This document shows positions 46,716 through 57,934 of a stretch of DNA of 64,000 bases, one piece after another. How positions within the stretch are numbered: position 1 is the first letter of the stretch; each line of letters opens with the position of its first letter. Made by a program: the position numbers and the translations under genes. Source of the stretch: Caprella mutica (taxonomy: Eukaryota > Arthropoda > Malacostraca > Amphipoda > Caprellidae); the NCBI GenBank assembly GCA_947561585.1, contig CANNZV010000118.1:310001-374000 (forward strand). The letters run 5' to 3'. The notes below the pieces were generated by a model. It saw nothing but the letters and a program-made list of their open reading frames with translations. It ran no database searches and was not told the origin of the DNA.

Positions 46716-46733
46716 GTCCCTGTTTGGGCGCCA
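46716..46733 (-). promoter_or_regulatory. BEL 1 primer-binding site (lysine-tRNA type)
   Basis: Directly adjoining the 5' LTR, the minus strand reads TGGCGCCCAAACAGGGAC. This begins with TGG, complementary to the CCA tail of a tRNA. It differs at one position from the well-known tRNA-Lys3 primer-binding site of lentiviruses. First-strand cDNA synthesis would start here. Confidence 0.9.
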
Positions 46734-48080
46734 TGTACAAAAAATGTTCAAAATATCTGATTTTAATCTTGCTTGATCTAGTTTAGTTTAGTGATCATTT
46801 GAATCATTAAATTTTTTAAATGATTTAATTAACCAAAAATTATTTAACATTCTTTTAAAGTAGGGATTTTTAAAAGAAAATTTTATTTAATTATAGAACT
46901 ATAATTATTTAATTAATTACTAACTAACAACTTTCACAAGATTTAACGTTAAAATTTTGAATAGACTAAATGTTATCTAGGAGTGAAGAGACTAGACTGA
47001 GACGCCCAAACATCATGGAACAGAAGCGATCCAGCTGCCATCAGTCACTGCAAAGATAAAGCATTCGGTTACTTATAGGTAGAACTGAAAGACAAAAAGA
47101 ATTATTTCGAATCATGTTTTACCCAAAGATTATTACCAAAACTTCTTTCACTCTACAGCCAGTTCTCATAAGAAGTTCAGCGACCAAGGAAAAAACAGCG
47201 AACTGACCTAAGAGAAAAAATTAGCCACTTAAATAACCGTTGCTTTTATCAAGAATAAATTTTAATATTTACCAAATTTTAATTATTTACTAATTTTTAA
47301 CATTTACTAATTTTTAACATTTACTAATTTTTAACATTTACTAATTTTTAACATTTACTAATTTCTAACATTCATTAATTTTTAATATTTATTAATTTTT
47401 AATATTTATTAATTTTTAATATAGCAATAGCTTAACTTTCTTTTAAAAGCTGAAAGATTTTTAAAGTTATGTAGGTTATTCTTAAATTTGGGATCTAGAG
47501 GCTTTAAAATTCATAAGCAAAAATTTTACCTAATGGCCCACAAAATTCTGTTGCCCCTACACAACGAACTCACTGTGTTAATGGCCATCATGCTATTATC
47601 CAGTTGCCTTAACCTCCATCTAGGCTGTCCAGTGTTGTCCGCTCATCCCCCGGGGGCGTCCTTAGTCCATCATTTCAATTATTAGTGGCTTCCAAAAATG
47701 CAATGTCGTGCGTAATTCCAGTGTAGATCGCCGATCACGGTTCAGCATCAGTTAGCTGCCGGAAATGCATCCAGTCACCCTAATGTTAGCTGCATCGGAG
47801 TGGTAGTAATATTTGTAAAAACCCTGGAGAGACTTCACGACACAAGTAGACACTGGAAAGCACTGAGAGACACTGGAGAAGACTGATTAATTATTTGTTT
47901 TCGTTCTCACAGGTAGATAGAGATGTTCCAACACTGTGAGAACGAAGGTAGAGTGCAATACAAATTTTGTGGGGGCATTCTTTTAAAAATTTATATACAA
48001 TATCTATTAAATTATTTATTTATTTATTTGTAATATGGAATAAATAGTTTAAAAATCCTAGAAATGCATATTTCTACACA
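46734..48080 (-). repeat. BEL 1 5' LTR, 1,347 bp
   Basis: Partner of 39539..40915, with the same TGTGTAG...TTGTACA ends (minus strand) and the same 13-bp hairpin (47900..47912 and 47934..47946). Its 17-bp array (about 47282-47420) is two units shorter. It should hold the promoter and transcription start for the element. Confidence 0.95.
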
Positions 48081-48081
48081 C

Positions 48082-48880
48082 CATAATTTGGAGATCGCTG
48101 ATCATTACTTTGAAAGGCTGGACGACTAAGAACTTTGTCTCGTCCAGTTGAGAATGAGTTGTATGGTTTGAGCTATTCCAATAAACATCTCTTCTGCGAT
48201 CTACTGGTGATATACAATGCCAATAATCGAGCTGATGATGATAACTCTCCAATTCATCAGTCGGTTTTGTTGTCCATCGACTGCTACTGAACAAGGTCAC
48301 AGGTTTGACACTATCCTTAAGCGGAACTAATGACTTGAAAATCAATTTCCTATCGTGTTGTTCCACTAACTTCTTCAGCCGCTTCCAAGAAAGGCTGCCC
48401 TCATCAGTCACACTGAAAATGCCCTCGGCAATGTCTATCTGCTGAACTAATGAGTATGGGGCAGTACTCTTCAATTTCCTTTTCAGTTGAGATTCCATCT
48501 CGCGGGGAGATTCACAGAAACCTCGTTCCGCCAATTTTTCAAATCTCAAGCAGTATATTGAGCACAAGTCTCCAGGAATCATGGTAGCATTAATGAAGTC
48601 CTCCCTGATTTTATCAGTCCTGTCTAATTGCTGTGACTCGTGCCATGAGATTAGTTTCCCCTTCAAGTCATCGTAGTTTATATCAGAACCTCTCAATGCA
48701 CTATATGCAGACCTGGCTGTTCCAGAGATATATTTCTCCAAGTGCATGGCCATTTTTCTCTCAGTACCCTCATACTTTAACACAAAGTAGCGTTCATAAC
48801 TGCTAAAGAACTTAAAGATGGATCGTCTTTTCGCTGGGTCGAAAACAGAAGGAGGGATAACCTCTCTTCGGGGCCCTAAG
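48082..48880 (-). pseudogene. Gypsy gag (capsid) fragment
   Basis: The minus frame reads SSYERYFVLKYEGTERKMAM and EKYISGTARSAYSALRGSDI, then CLRFEKLAERGFC: a retrotransposon capsid of the Gypsy type. The open frame begins upstream of the ATG at 48783, and an earlier frame at 48970-49060 (EAKAYVESFAPNVGEE) probably belongs to the same gene after a shift. It is cut at 48082 by the BEL 1 LTR and target duplication, and resumes at 39534. Confidence 0.75.
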
Positions 48881-49302
48881 CTTCTTAGAGTCCGGACTAG
48901 TTAGTCCTCTAGTCCTCTTGGCTTTCAGTTCCTATTCCTTTTTCGTTAGAAGAGCCACTCTGCGCATGGTCGATCTTGGAAGAACTATATTCCTCAATGA
49001 AATTTCCTCCATGATTTTTTTTCCTCGCCCACATTGGGAGCAAACGATTCAACGTAAGCCTTAGCTTCTTGATTTATTGAATGTGCACTAGGGGGGACAC
49101 ATGACGATGAAAAATCGTCGTCTCTAACCCTGTTAACATCTGTCCATCCATCGCTCTTAATTAAAACTTCGAAGAAATTTCTCCATCAAGAAAGTTCTTC
49201 CTGATTGGAAAATGACGTCCGTCATCAATCTTTGGTTCCGAAGAATCCATGGAGAGAAGCTTCGCTAAGTCAACCATCCTAGGTTCAATATCTTTCCGAC
49301 CT

Positions 49303-49611
49303 TCAATAGGAGAAATTAAGAAATATTAGCATGAATATGTCAATTGAGGAGAGAATCTCATTGGAGCAGAAATCTTTAATTAGAAGTCCCTTTAAGAACC
49401 TTTCACGAACTGAAATATAGGTAAATTGCATCAGCATACCTTGATATACCACAATTCTCCTTGTAATTACGGCATCTTTCTGAGCCTGAGTTCTAAGTTC
49501 TCTTGCTAGAACATTTCGTTCTTCCTTAAGTTTCTTTATTTCAGATTTACACTCCATAATGGTACTAATAATTTCCTGTACAGGACTACCAGACACGTTA
49601 TCGCAAACCAT
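49303..49611 (-). pseudogene. Possible Gypsy gag N-terminus (coiled coil)
   Basis: The minus frame starts MVCDNVSGSPVQEIISTIME and continues with a Lys/Glu-rich heptad stretch (KSEIKKLKEERNVLARELRT) likely to form a coiled coil. It lies upstream of the gag fragment in the same direction, which fits a gag N-terminus, but I do not recognise a specific family. The tail of the frame is low-complexity and probably past a break. Confidence 0.35.
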
Positions 49612-50049
49612 TTACAACCAAGAATTTACAACCACTTCTGAATTTGTGCGGGTCATTCACTTACTGTTTTTACACAGTTAGCAGTAGACCAGTAGACGTG
49701 AACGTATTTACATTTGTGCATCCTCCTACCAAGACCCTTGCAGGAGGTGCGCCTTACAAACCATGTGTAAGTTTGTGTTCAGATTCCGGGGGCGGTGGGT
49801 GTGTAGGGAATACTCTCTTATGTATTTGGTTAATTAGTTCAATAGGTGCCTTTGAAGTTATAAAATTTGACATATCTAGGATAGAAAAAATAAACATTTT
49901 ACTCTTCGTACTTTCAAAACTCTCACTGACTGCATCACTAAGTACACGTGATAAACAAAACACACACTCGCCCCTCCCCCCCTTCCCTAATATAAGAGGG
50001 TCGAGGGGTGCTTCACATCCGAAAACGATGAATAGAGATAGAACGAATA
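49612..50049. other. Unassigned segment between Gypsy remnant and LINE 3
   Basis: This may be Gypsy 5' leader or LTR remnant. It has a GC-richer stretch and opposing open frames (49644..50057 plus, 49754..50137 minus) without a known domain. Confidence 0.35.
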
Positions 50050-50502
50050 AGGAATGAATGAATGAATGAAAAACTTTATTGAAATAAAAAATTAGAATAC
50101 AATAGTTATGAACAACAACATGAAACATACGATACACAACGTGATCTACCTAAAATATCTATAATACATTTCACAAAAATAAAAAAATAAACTGTACATC
50201 AACATCTCAATCGTTGTACACAACAAAATGCCTTACAAATTAATAATTTCAACAGCCCTATTAACCGATTTAACGGTTCTTGGGCATGGATAGCTATCTT
50301 CAACTAGGGTGAATACGATGATAGTACCGACGATATCGCTCCGAGACACTACCTGAGAAAACAATAGAAAAATTCAATATGAGTCACAATAACGGAAAGG
50401 AATGGTTACATAGATTATAAACAGAAAAGTCAAGTTCCGAAGTTTAAAGTAATAAACAATAATGAAAAACTGAGACCTAAACATTACTAAATTACGTACG
50501 AG

Positions 50503-51027
50503 TCAATATTGTTCAATTAATGTTCTTTTAGTCACCCTTTTAAAGTTATTCACAGTTCCACAAGATTTGACATTATCAGTCAGAGAATTATAACATTTTA
50601 CTCCCACATAATAAAAGCTCCTCTGTGAATTTGACCTAATAAAAGGAGTGCGTATTAATAACGAATTTCTACTAGAATAATGATGATTCCCCGCAGATCT
50701 ATTATTGTTAATATACACCAACAGGTCACTATCAAAATTGAGGTGAATAGTCTTGTAAAAATAAATACACGTCTGTTAAAAATGCAAATCAGCTAATTTA
50801 AGAATACCGTTTTCTTTAAAATACAAAGTGGTATGTTCGTTATACTGGAGGGAGCAAATAGCTCTTATGGCTCTTTTTTGCAAGATGAATAGTTTATTGC
50901 GATGACATTCAAAGGTGTTAAAATACACCTCTAAACCATAACTGAGATATGGATGTATTAAAGACAAGTACAATTTTTTAAAAATGAATTGTGGTAAGAA
51001 ATGGTTTAATTTATAAATGATACCTAT
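50503..51027 (-). pseudogene. LINE 3 ORF2 C-terminal part
   Basis: The minus frame contains LSLIHPYLSYGLEVYF, KLFILQKRAIRAICSLQYNE and NSQRSFYYVGVKCYNSL, the C-terminal region downstream of RT in CR1/Jockey-type LINEs. It is homologous in layout to 15299..14823 of LINE 1. An in-frame TAA near 50776 interrupts it. It ends at TAA 50503, followed by about 450 bp of 3' UTR to 50050. Confidence 0.85.
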
Positions 51028-51802
51028 TGTAATCGAATTTAAAATTAGATTATATTTTCATTTATATTCATATATTTATCATAAGTAATTAGCGCCACCT
51101 GTCTTATTAATTAGAAACCAAATTCTAGAGATTTCACCTCATGGGTTTCAGTTTAGTTTTGGATATGCTAAAGTAAACACCTAAAAATCTGTGCCTATAG
51201 TAACTGTGTTCCCCAAATTAGGTAAGAGTTATTTGTGTGTAATATTTTGTTAATAATTTGTCGAGAATAGCGTTAGCACTATACTCTTTTTTTAGGTTTT
51301 ATGCTTTATTAGTGTTCAGTTCACCCTATCGTGCTAACGCTAAAAATTCCAATCCTATCCTGTCCTACGGCCTTCAAATCTGAATTTCTAGCTTAAATTT
51401 GTGTGCTATTTTGAATCCTTTTAATTTCTTTTGTTTGTCTATAAATTCTCTTAAAAAGTTTGCGATTTGAGTTAGTTCAAAATGCGACTTTAATTACTAT
51501 CATATTTTCCATGTTTATGTTTAAAACCTTTATTTTGTCGTAGATTTGTGTAATTTGTTTATTATGTTAATTTAAAGTTAGTTTTTGTATCTGCTTGCAG
51601 GTACCGTTTTGTTAGTTTCTCTGATCAACAATTCAAAACTACAAATCTCCAAATGCATTTAACTCCATCCTCATCCCTTCAACAATTAATAAAACGCGTT
51701 ACCTAAAATGAATAAAAAAGAACACAGAATTTGAGGCCAGAATAAATAGCAAGGCGAAGTATAAAAAATATTAATCCACTAAATTTGTCGAGTGCGATTA
51801 CA
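51028..51802 (+). repeat. BEL 2 5' LTR, 775 bp
   Basis: TGTAATCG...GATTACA. Differences from the 3' LTR are few by eye (for example GTTTTGGATATG/GTTTTGGACATG and CAAATTAGGTAAG/CAAATTGGGTAAG), so insertion is fairly recent. No unambiguous primer-binding site follows: the sequence GTACCTAATAACTTAAAA lacks the usual TGG start. Confidence 0.95.
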
Positions 51803-51891
51803 GTACCTAATAACTTAAAATATCGCCTGCTTCTATTTAAAATTTAATACTAAAATTTTTGCATGGTCCAAAGAATAAAAACTAATCTACA

Positions 51892-53334
51892 ATGAGTGAT
51901 TTGATAACTTCTGAAAACACTGAAGGTGAAGGTGATGCAGGAATTAATTCTCTGGTAGATTTTCCAAATGAAGAAAATAATCAATTTGATTGCATTAATT
52001 ACCCATCCGGTAGATTGGGTGCGGTTACTAGAAAAGCAAATGAGATCGCTAAACTACTAGAATCTGAGACTAAAGATAGCGCACTTGTATCTAAATTATT
52101 AATTGAACTGAAGACAAAGTTCGAAAACTTCGAGCAGTGCTGTATATCTGAAGAGAACAGAGATAATTTGAATCCAGCAGATGTGACTGATTTCAAGAAA
52201 TGGAAGAGTGATCATTTGGGAACTGCCCAAATATTCATAACCAATATTGAGGAATGGTTACTGCAAAACACAACTGAATCTCAAATTAACCCGAATGACA
52301 GTGTTTCACAGGTGGCACAAAGTCGTTCTGAAACTTCGTCAGTAAAAATGAAGCTATTAGAAAAGAAAGTCAAAGCTGAATTGAGAAGAAAACAAGTTGA
52401 AGAGCAAATTCTATTGGAAGAGAAAGCGATAGAAGAGAAATTTAGACTTCAGCTGGAGCAAGAGAAGGCTAAATTACAGCATAAAAAAGATGTCGAAACA
52501 ATGAAGCTGAAACACGAAGAAGAGGAGATAGATGCCATGAATAAAGCAATTGACACTTCAAAGAAATCTATAACATCAATGAACAAGCCTAAAAAGACTC
52601 CCCCTCCTGGCGTAATTCCCTCCACTCCCCCTCCTGGCGTAATTCCCTCCACTCCCCCTCCTGGCGTAATTCCCTCCACTTCCCCTCCTGGCGTAATTCC
52701 CTCCACTTCCCCTCCTGGCGTAATTCCCTCCACTTCACCTCCTGGCGTAAATCCCTCCACTTTCCCTCCTGGCGTAATTCCCTCCACTTTCCCTCCTGGC
52801 GTAATTCCCTCCACTTTCCCTCATGGCGCAATTCCCTCCACTTTCCCTCATGGCGCAATTCCCTCCACTTTCCCTCATGACGCAATTCCCTCCACTTCCC
52901 CTCATGGCGCAATTCCCTCCACTTCCCCTCATGGCGCAATTCCCTCCACTCTCCCTATCTCCACTATGGTCTACCAGATGCCTAAACTTGAGCCTGAGAT
53001 CTTTGAGGGTGATGTGACTAATTACCGGTCATTCATTCTCTCTTTTGAGCATGCCGTCACAAGATTTAGTCATAGTATTTCTGATAATTATTATTCATTA
53101 CTGCGCTATACACGTGGACAGCCTCATGAACTAGTTAAAAGCTGTCTATGTAGCGACTTCGAAAAAAGTTACGAGGATGCAAGGAGAGTCCTAGATAAAT
53201 ACTACGGAAATGAGAATTCTTGCTCAAAATTATCTAGACAGATTAGATACGTGGTCTATGATAAAGCCAGAAGACAAAAAATCTCTAGAGGAGTTCTCAA
53301 TTTATCTCCTAAGCTGTTTAAATATGATGCCTAA
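51892..53334 (+). pseudogene. BEL 2 gag, N-terminal part, with proline-rich 9-residue repeats
   Basis: The frame starts MSDLITSENTEGEGDAG. It continues through a charged coiled-coil region (KVKAELRRKQVEEQILLEEK), then 13 tandem 9-residue units PPPGVIPST to SPHGAIPST, then the capsid part (YQMPKLEPEIFEGDVTNYRS, DARRVLDKYYGNE). The last 35 or so codons are out of register: near 53214 an extra base shifts the frame, and the natural continuation is in the frame of the next entry. The coiled coil plus Pro-rich linker before DUF1759-like gag is the usual BEL order. Role: particle assembly. Confidence 0.88.
52600..52950 (+). repeat. 27-bp minisatellite inside BEL 2 gag, 13 units
   Basis: CCTCCTGGCGTAATTCCCTC plus seven bases, encoding nine residues. 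Variants change stepwise along the array (PPPGV, SPPGV, FPPGV, FPHGA, SPHGA), a polarity expected of growth by unequal exchange. The length is a multiple of three, so the gag frame is kept. Antisense open frames here are shadows of the repeat. Confidence 0.95.
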
Positions 53335-56017
53335 TAATTCCCATTTGAATGCTTTAAACAGCTGGAAAGAGATTAAAAAGATGTCAGAAAAACTTCCATA
53401 TAATATGCGAAGACAATTTAGGAGCAAAGTAACTGACCTCACCAGGAGAAACCAGCCGCTCCTATTTGAAACTTTTGTATATTTCGTGCAGAGTGAAGTT
53501 GATACTTTGAAAATACCCTTATTTGGTGACATTAAAGATCCTAAACTTATGAAACTAAAACCGAAACTTGTAAAAGATTCGAGCCCTAATTTTCAGGTGT
53601 GTTCGACTAACGAAACTATTCACAGCGATAAGAATAGTTGCATTTGTTGCGGAAAGAATAATCACCACTTAGACAACTGTTTTTTCTTCGCGAAGAAATC
53701 CCTAATGGAGAGAGAGAACTTCATTAAAAAACATAGATTATGCTTCGGATGTTTCTTGCCAAGCCATACGTCCAAAGACTGTCCTGCAAGACTTTCGTGC
53801 AAGAAATGTTCCAAAAACCACCCAACTTCTCTTCACAAAGAAACTACTAGCAAGGTTCCGCACCAATTCCCTAACAAAGGTTATAACCATTCTACCAAAT
53901 TCTACAAACATGAGGAGCCTAGAAGCAACGAAGAGCAAGCTTTACAAGCTTCTTTTATGACTAGTAGCAGAATTAACTGTCCATATGTACCTGTCGGTAT
54001 TCGTAAGAAAGGAGAGTCTGCATTCATCGTGACTAACATGGCAATGGACAATTATGCGACCGGTTGCTACATGGACGAAGAACTACTAAAGAAGCTGAAT
54101 ATTACAGGGAAATCCGACTACCTATCGCTAACTACTATGAATAAAAATAGTAGCCGGATACCTGTCAAAATAGTGCAAGATTTAGAAATATTGTCTCTTA
54201 CGTCCAACGACTCCTGTTGTATCCCAAAATTGTACGCAAAAAAGGAATGGCCCTTTAAACTATCTACTCTGCTAACTGAAAAAGATTTGAATCAATACAA
54301 CGAATTAAAAGATGTTCCTTTTAAATTCGTCAATGAAAATATTGGCCTATTAGTAGGAATGAACATGCCTAATATTTTGAAGCCATTGGAAATAGTAGAA
54401 ACTTCAAAAGACGGTCCATACGCTTCTAGACACTTGTTCGGATGGGCTTTCAATGGACCAGTATCTGGTCATGCTGATCATCTCTGTTTCAAAACTCTCG
54501 CCTCAGAAGATTCATTGAGTGAAATGATTGAAAATTACTTCTCCAAGGATTTTGAGGACGAACACAGTGATGCAAAACTATCCCTTGATGACCAAAAATG
54601 GGAGAACATCGTATCGGAGGGAATCCAACAGTTGGACAATAATTGTTATGAGATACCTCTTCCTTTCAAAGAAGAAGTTTCCCTTCCGAATAACTCAAAG
54701 TTTGCTCTGGCGCAGTTGAATGGCTTGAATAAAAAACTGCGGAGCAACGAAGAACTACAGGCTGACTATTGCGCATTCATGAGGCAGATGAGAGAGAAGA
54801 ACTTTGTAGAAGAGGTGCCCAGCGATGAAATTGACACTCCAATTGGGAAGGCATGGTACCTTCCCCATCATGGTGTCCGCCACAAGCAGAAGGGGAGATT
54901 GAGAGTAGTCTTCAACTGTTCATCCAAGTATGCTGGAGCCTCTCTTATCGACATGCTTTTACAAGGTCCTGATCTTGTTAATAATCTGGTAGGTGTACTT
55001 CTTCGCTTCAGGGAAGGTAAAATAGCTCTTTCTGCTGACATAGAAAAAATGTTCTACTGCGTAAGGGTACCATCTTCAGATTCTAACTTTCTTAGATTTT
55101 ATTGGTATAGAGATGATGACATTTATAGCCAACCAGTAGCCTTTAGGTTAAGAGTTCATGTATTTGGGGCGAAGTCCAGTCCATCTTGTGCCAATTATGC
55201 ACTTCAGAAATGCATTTCTAACATTGACAATGAGAACCTAAAAAGTAAAGTAAAATCTTCCTTTTATGTAGATGACTTTTTGCTTTCAGTTGATACCGAA
55301 AATATTGCTTTGGAATTACTAGATTGTTCGACAGAATGTTTGTCTAAATTTGGCTTTAATTTAACGGAAGTTTGCTCTAATTCAATGGAAATTTTGAAAG
55401 TTTGCCCTGTTGAAAAATTGTCAAAGAACCTAAAAAATTGCATTAGTCTCGATAATTGTTTACCTAATGAAAGAGCCTTAGGTTTAATGTGGAACGCAAA
55501 TGATGATCAGTTATGCTTTGATATAAAACCAACTGTAGATGTTGTAACTAAACGAACAGTCCTTTCAGCTATGTTCTCGTTGTACGATCCTTTGTTTATT
55601 TTAAGTCCGGTAGTAATTCCCGCTAAGCTGTTCTTCCAGCAAATTTGTAGGTTGAAATTAGGATGGGACGAAGCTTTGCCGCTGGATGCGAAGATATTCT
55701 GTCATAAGTGGCTAAATGACATGAAAAAATTAATTGAATTTAATATCCCTAGATGTTACACTAGTATTAGATTTGATAAAGTAGAACTGCATGTATTTTG
55801 TGATGGCAGTGAGTCTGCCTATGGCGCCTGTGCTTACTTTAGATTTTTGTCATTTGATGGAGTTGTTAGTTGTTCGCTAGTAATGTCAAAAGTTCGACTC
55901 ACTCCTTTGAAGAGAGGTTCTTTAAAAACTGTTCCTAGAATCGAACTAAATTCAGCAAAACTAGCAGTCATTCTGTACTTAAAATTGAAGAATGAGATTT
56001 CGATGATCCAGAAATGA
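53215..56017 (+). pseudogene. BEL 2 gag C-terminus, protease, RT and start of RNase H
   Basis: It continues gag (AQNYLDRLDTWSMIKPEDKK) after the frameshift. Then come two zinc clusters (CICCGKNNHHLDNC, CFGCFLPSHTSKDC) and CKKCSKNHPTSLH, and a protease-like region (MDNYATGCYMDEELLKKL) where the usual D(S/T)G is replaced, as happens in some BEL lineages. The RT follows: KGRLRVVFNCSSKYAGASL, LSADIEKMFYCVRVP with the first Asp, and FYVDDFLLSV, the intact YVDD site (about 55265). RNase H begins LHVFCDGSESAYGAC and PRIELNSAKLAVI with its Asp and Glu. It stops at TGA 56015..56017, where the rest of RNase H should follow. Confidence 0.9.
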
Positions 56018-56019
56018 AG

Positions 56020-57597
56020 CAAGCCGTGCATGTTGCCACTGAAGAGGTCGATGGTGAGCCTACTGACATGTTGTTAAATAGTTCTTAAAGTTTCTATAAA
56101 TTGAAATGTCGCGTTGCAACATATTTGCGTTTAGTTGATTTTCTTAGGGCTAAGGTAGTTCACAAAGGTGAATTTTCAGTTTCAGAACTAAATCAGGCTG
56201 AATTAAAAATTTGGAAATACTACCAGGGTAAATATTTGAAAGATGTTTTAGATTGCTTAAATAAGGGAGAAAATGTTCCCGCTAAACATTTTCTTAGTAA
56301 ATTGTCCCCATACCTTGACACCGAAAGTATTATTAGAGTAAAAGGTAGATTGGCTAATGCAGATATAGAAGAGAATGCTAAACATCCCATTATTGTTCCT
56401 AAAGAAGCTTTAGCTACATCTCTTTTGATATCAAGCATTCACAAATCGCTAGGTCACTGGGGCCGAGAAGCCATGATCTCTAAAATCAAACTGAAATACT
56501 ATGTAATTGGGTGCACGAAACTGGTTAAGAATATTTTGAAACTTTGTTTAATTTGTAGAAAAGTTAATGCTAAACCTAGCAAACAATTCATGGCAGATCT
56601 ACCCAGTGACAGAGTTACCGGAGATCGTCCACCATTTCACAGTACCGGGATAGACTTTTTTGGCCCTTTCATGGTTACGAAGGGCAGGGGACGCGCTCAG
56701 GAAAAGCGTTACGGTGTAATATTTACATGCTTAGCAAGTAGAGCTTGTCACCTGGAAGTGGCTCACTCGCTTGATACCGATAGCTTTATAAACTCTTTGA
56801 GACGTTTCACTTCACGTAGAGGTCCTGTCCGTTACATAGTATCCGATAATGGTACGAACTTAGTGTCCGGTAAAAGAGAAATGAAGGAGTCTATTCAATC
56901 CTGGAACGAAGCTTCGATTGGTAAATTTTGTAAACAACTAGATATTGACTGGTCCTTTAATCTTCCTCACTCGTCTCACTACGGTGGAGTTTACGAACGT
57001 GAAATTCGAACTGTTCGGAAGGTTTTCAATTGCCTGATAAATGAACTAGAAAATAAGATTAGTTTGAATGACGAAATGCTCGTAACTATATTCTGTGAAA
57101 TAGAAAACATACTCGATTCCCGACCCCTTAATGCTGTCTCAAATGATGTTTAAGATTTAGAAGTACTTACGCCTAATCATATCTTGCGATTGAACTACGA
57201 TATCTGTTTTTCTCCCGGAATTTTTGATAAGAATGATTGTTACGTAAAACGTAAGTGGCGTCAGATTCAGTTCATAGCGGATAGATTTTGGTTTCGATGG
57301 CGTAAAGAGTATATACCCTTATTGATAGAAAGACAGAAGTGGTTTGGTAAAACTAGTTCCCATAAAATAGGAGACTTGGTTCTAGTTGTTGATCAACAAT
57401 TACCGCGTAATCTCTGGTGCCTTGGTAAAATCGTAGACTTAACTATGAACAAGGGTCACGTGAGATACGTGAAGGTTAAAGTGTCCAAGTTTAAGGAAGG
57501 AAAGAACCTTAAAATTGAAACCTCTGTCATCCATAGGCCTATCAATAAACTTGTTTTGCTACTTCCTGTTGAATACCTTGTACCCAATGTGAAATAA
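56020..57597 (+). pseudogene. BEL 2 integrase, two in-frame stops
   Basis: A frame beginning near 56020 (PEMKQAVHVATEEVDGEPTD) contains TAA at 56086..56088. It continues through YKLKCRVATYLRLVDFLR, the HHCC finger (SIHKSLGHWG, KLCLICRK), and the core: GIDFFGPFMV (Asp), YIVSDNGTNLVSG (Asp) and HYGGVYEREIRTVRK (Glu). A second TAA lies at 57151..57153. The C-terminal DUF5641 domain (HKIGDLVLVVDQQLPRNLWC) ends at 57597. The DDE triad is intact. The start of this segment normally lies well downstream of the RNase H Glu motif found at 55940, so a stretch between them appears deleted. Confidence 0.9.
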
Positions 57598-57934
57598 AAT
57601 TTGTTGTGTCCTTAATAATATGGTAGAAAGTTTTCTGAAACCTAGCTAATTTTGTTGTAGCTAGTATTTTACTTTGTAATAGGAATTTAATTTAGTTTGA
57701 AAGGCAACTATTTAGAAATTAAAATTGTCGTATTTTGTTTAAATCTATGTTTGTAGGTTTCTAATTGAGTAGTCTTTTTCTTTAACTTTTAGTTCTTAAA
57801 CATTTAGTTCTTGTTACTCTAAAAATTAAATAAATTTGTAAGTTTAATGAATCGAAGTATGTAACGTTGGTTCATGTTTGTTAGATCTAAATTTACTGTT
57901 TCTTCTGTTGAAGCTACTGCTTCAAGGGAGGCGG
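57598..57934 (+). other. BEL 2 3' untranslated region and polypurine tract
   Basis: AT-rich sequence between the integrase stop and the 3' LTR. It ends in TTCAAGGGAGGCGG directly before TGTAATCG. The AAGGGAGGCGG purine run is the likely primer for plus-strand DNA. Confidence 0.75.

Larger units (their letters stand above)
39539..48080 (-). mobile_element. BEL/Pao retrotransposon 1, 8,542 bp, full length, TSD CCATA
   Basis: It has two direct LTRs (39539..40915 and 46734..48080). The flanking 5-bp duplication CCATA (39534..39538 and 48081..48085) is the size used by BEL/Pao integrases. On the minus strand it runs 5' LTR, PBS, leader, gag-pro-RT (46602..43375), RNase H-integrase N-terminus (43342..42281), integrase core (42272..41085), 3' LTR. 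It lies inside the Gypsy gag gene in the same orientation. It is structurally complete but has a nonsense codon and two frameshifts in pol, so this copy is non-autonomous. Confidence 0.95.
36677..49611 (-). mobile_element. Decayed Gypsy-type LTR retroelement, split by two insertions
   Basis: Pieces in order on the minus strand are: possible gag N-terminus (49611..49303), gag (48783..48082), zinc knuckle (39534..39332), protease (39220..38915), pre-RT and RT start (38588..37900) and RT core (36915..36677). The order matches gag-pro-pol. The BEL element 39539..48080 separates gag from the zinc knuckle, and a ~0.93-kb element separates the two RT parts. Each piece is interrupted by stops or shifts. 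I found neither LTR, and everything after RT is missing. Confidence 0.8.

Noticed and set aside
52449..53017. Several antisense and alternative-frame proteins across BEL 2 gag
   Set aside because: Shadows of the in-frame 27-bp array; the sense gag frame explains the region.
56101..57153. BEL 2 integrase as an independent cellular integrase-like gene
   Set aside because: Flanking LTRs, target duplication and continuity with RT show it is part of the retrotransposon.
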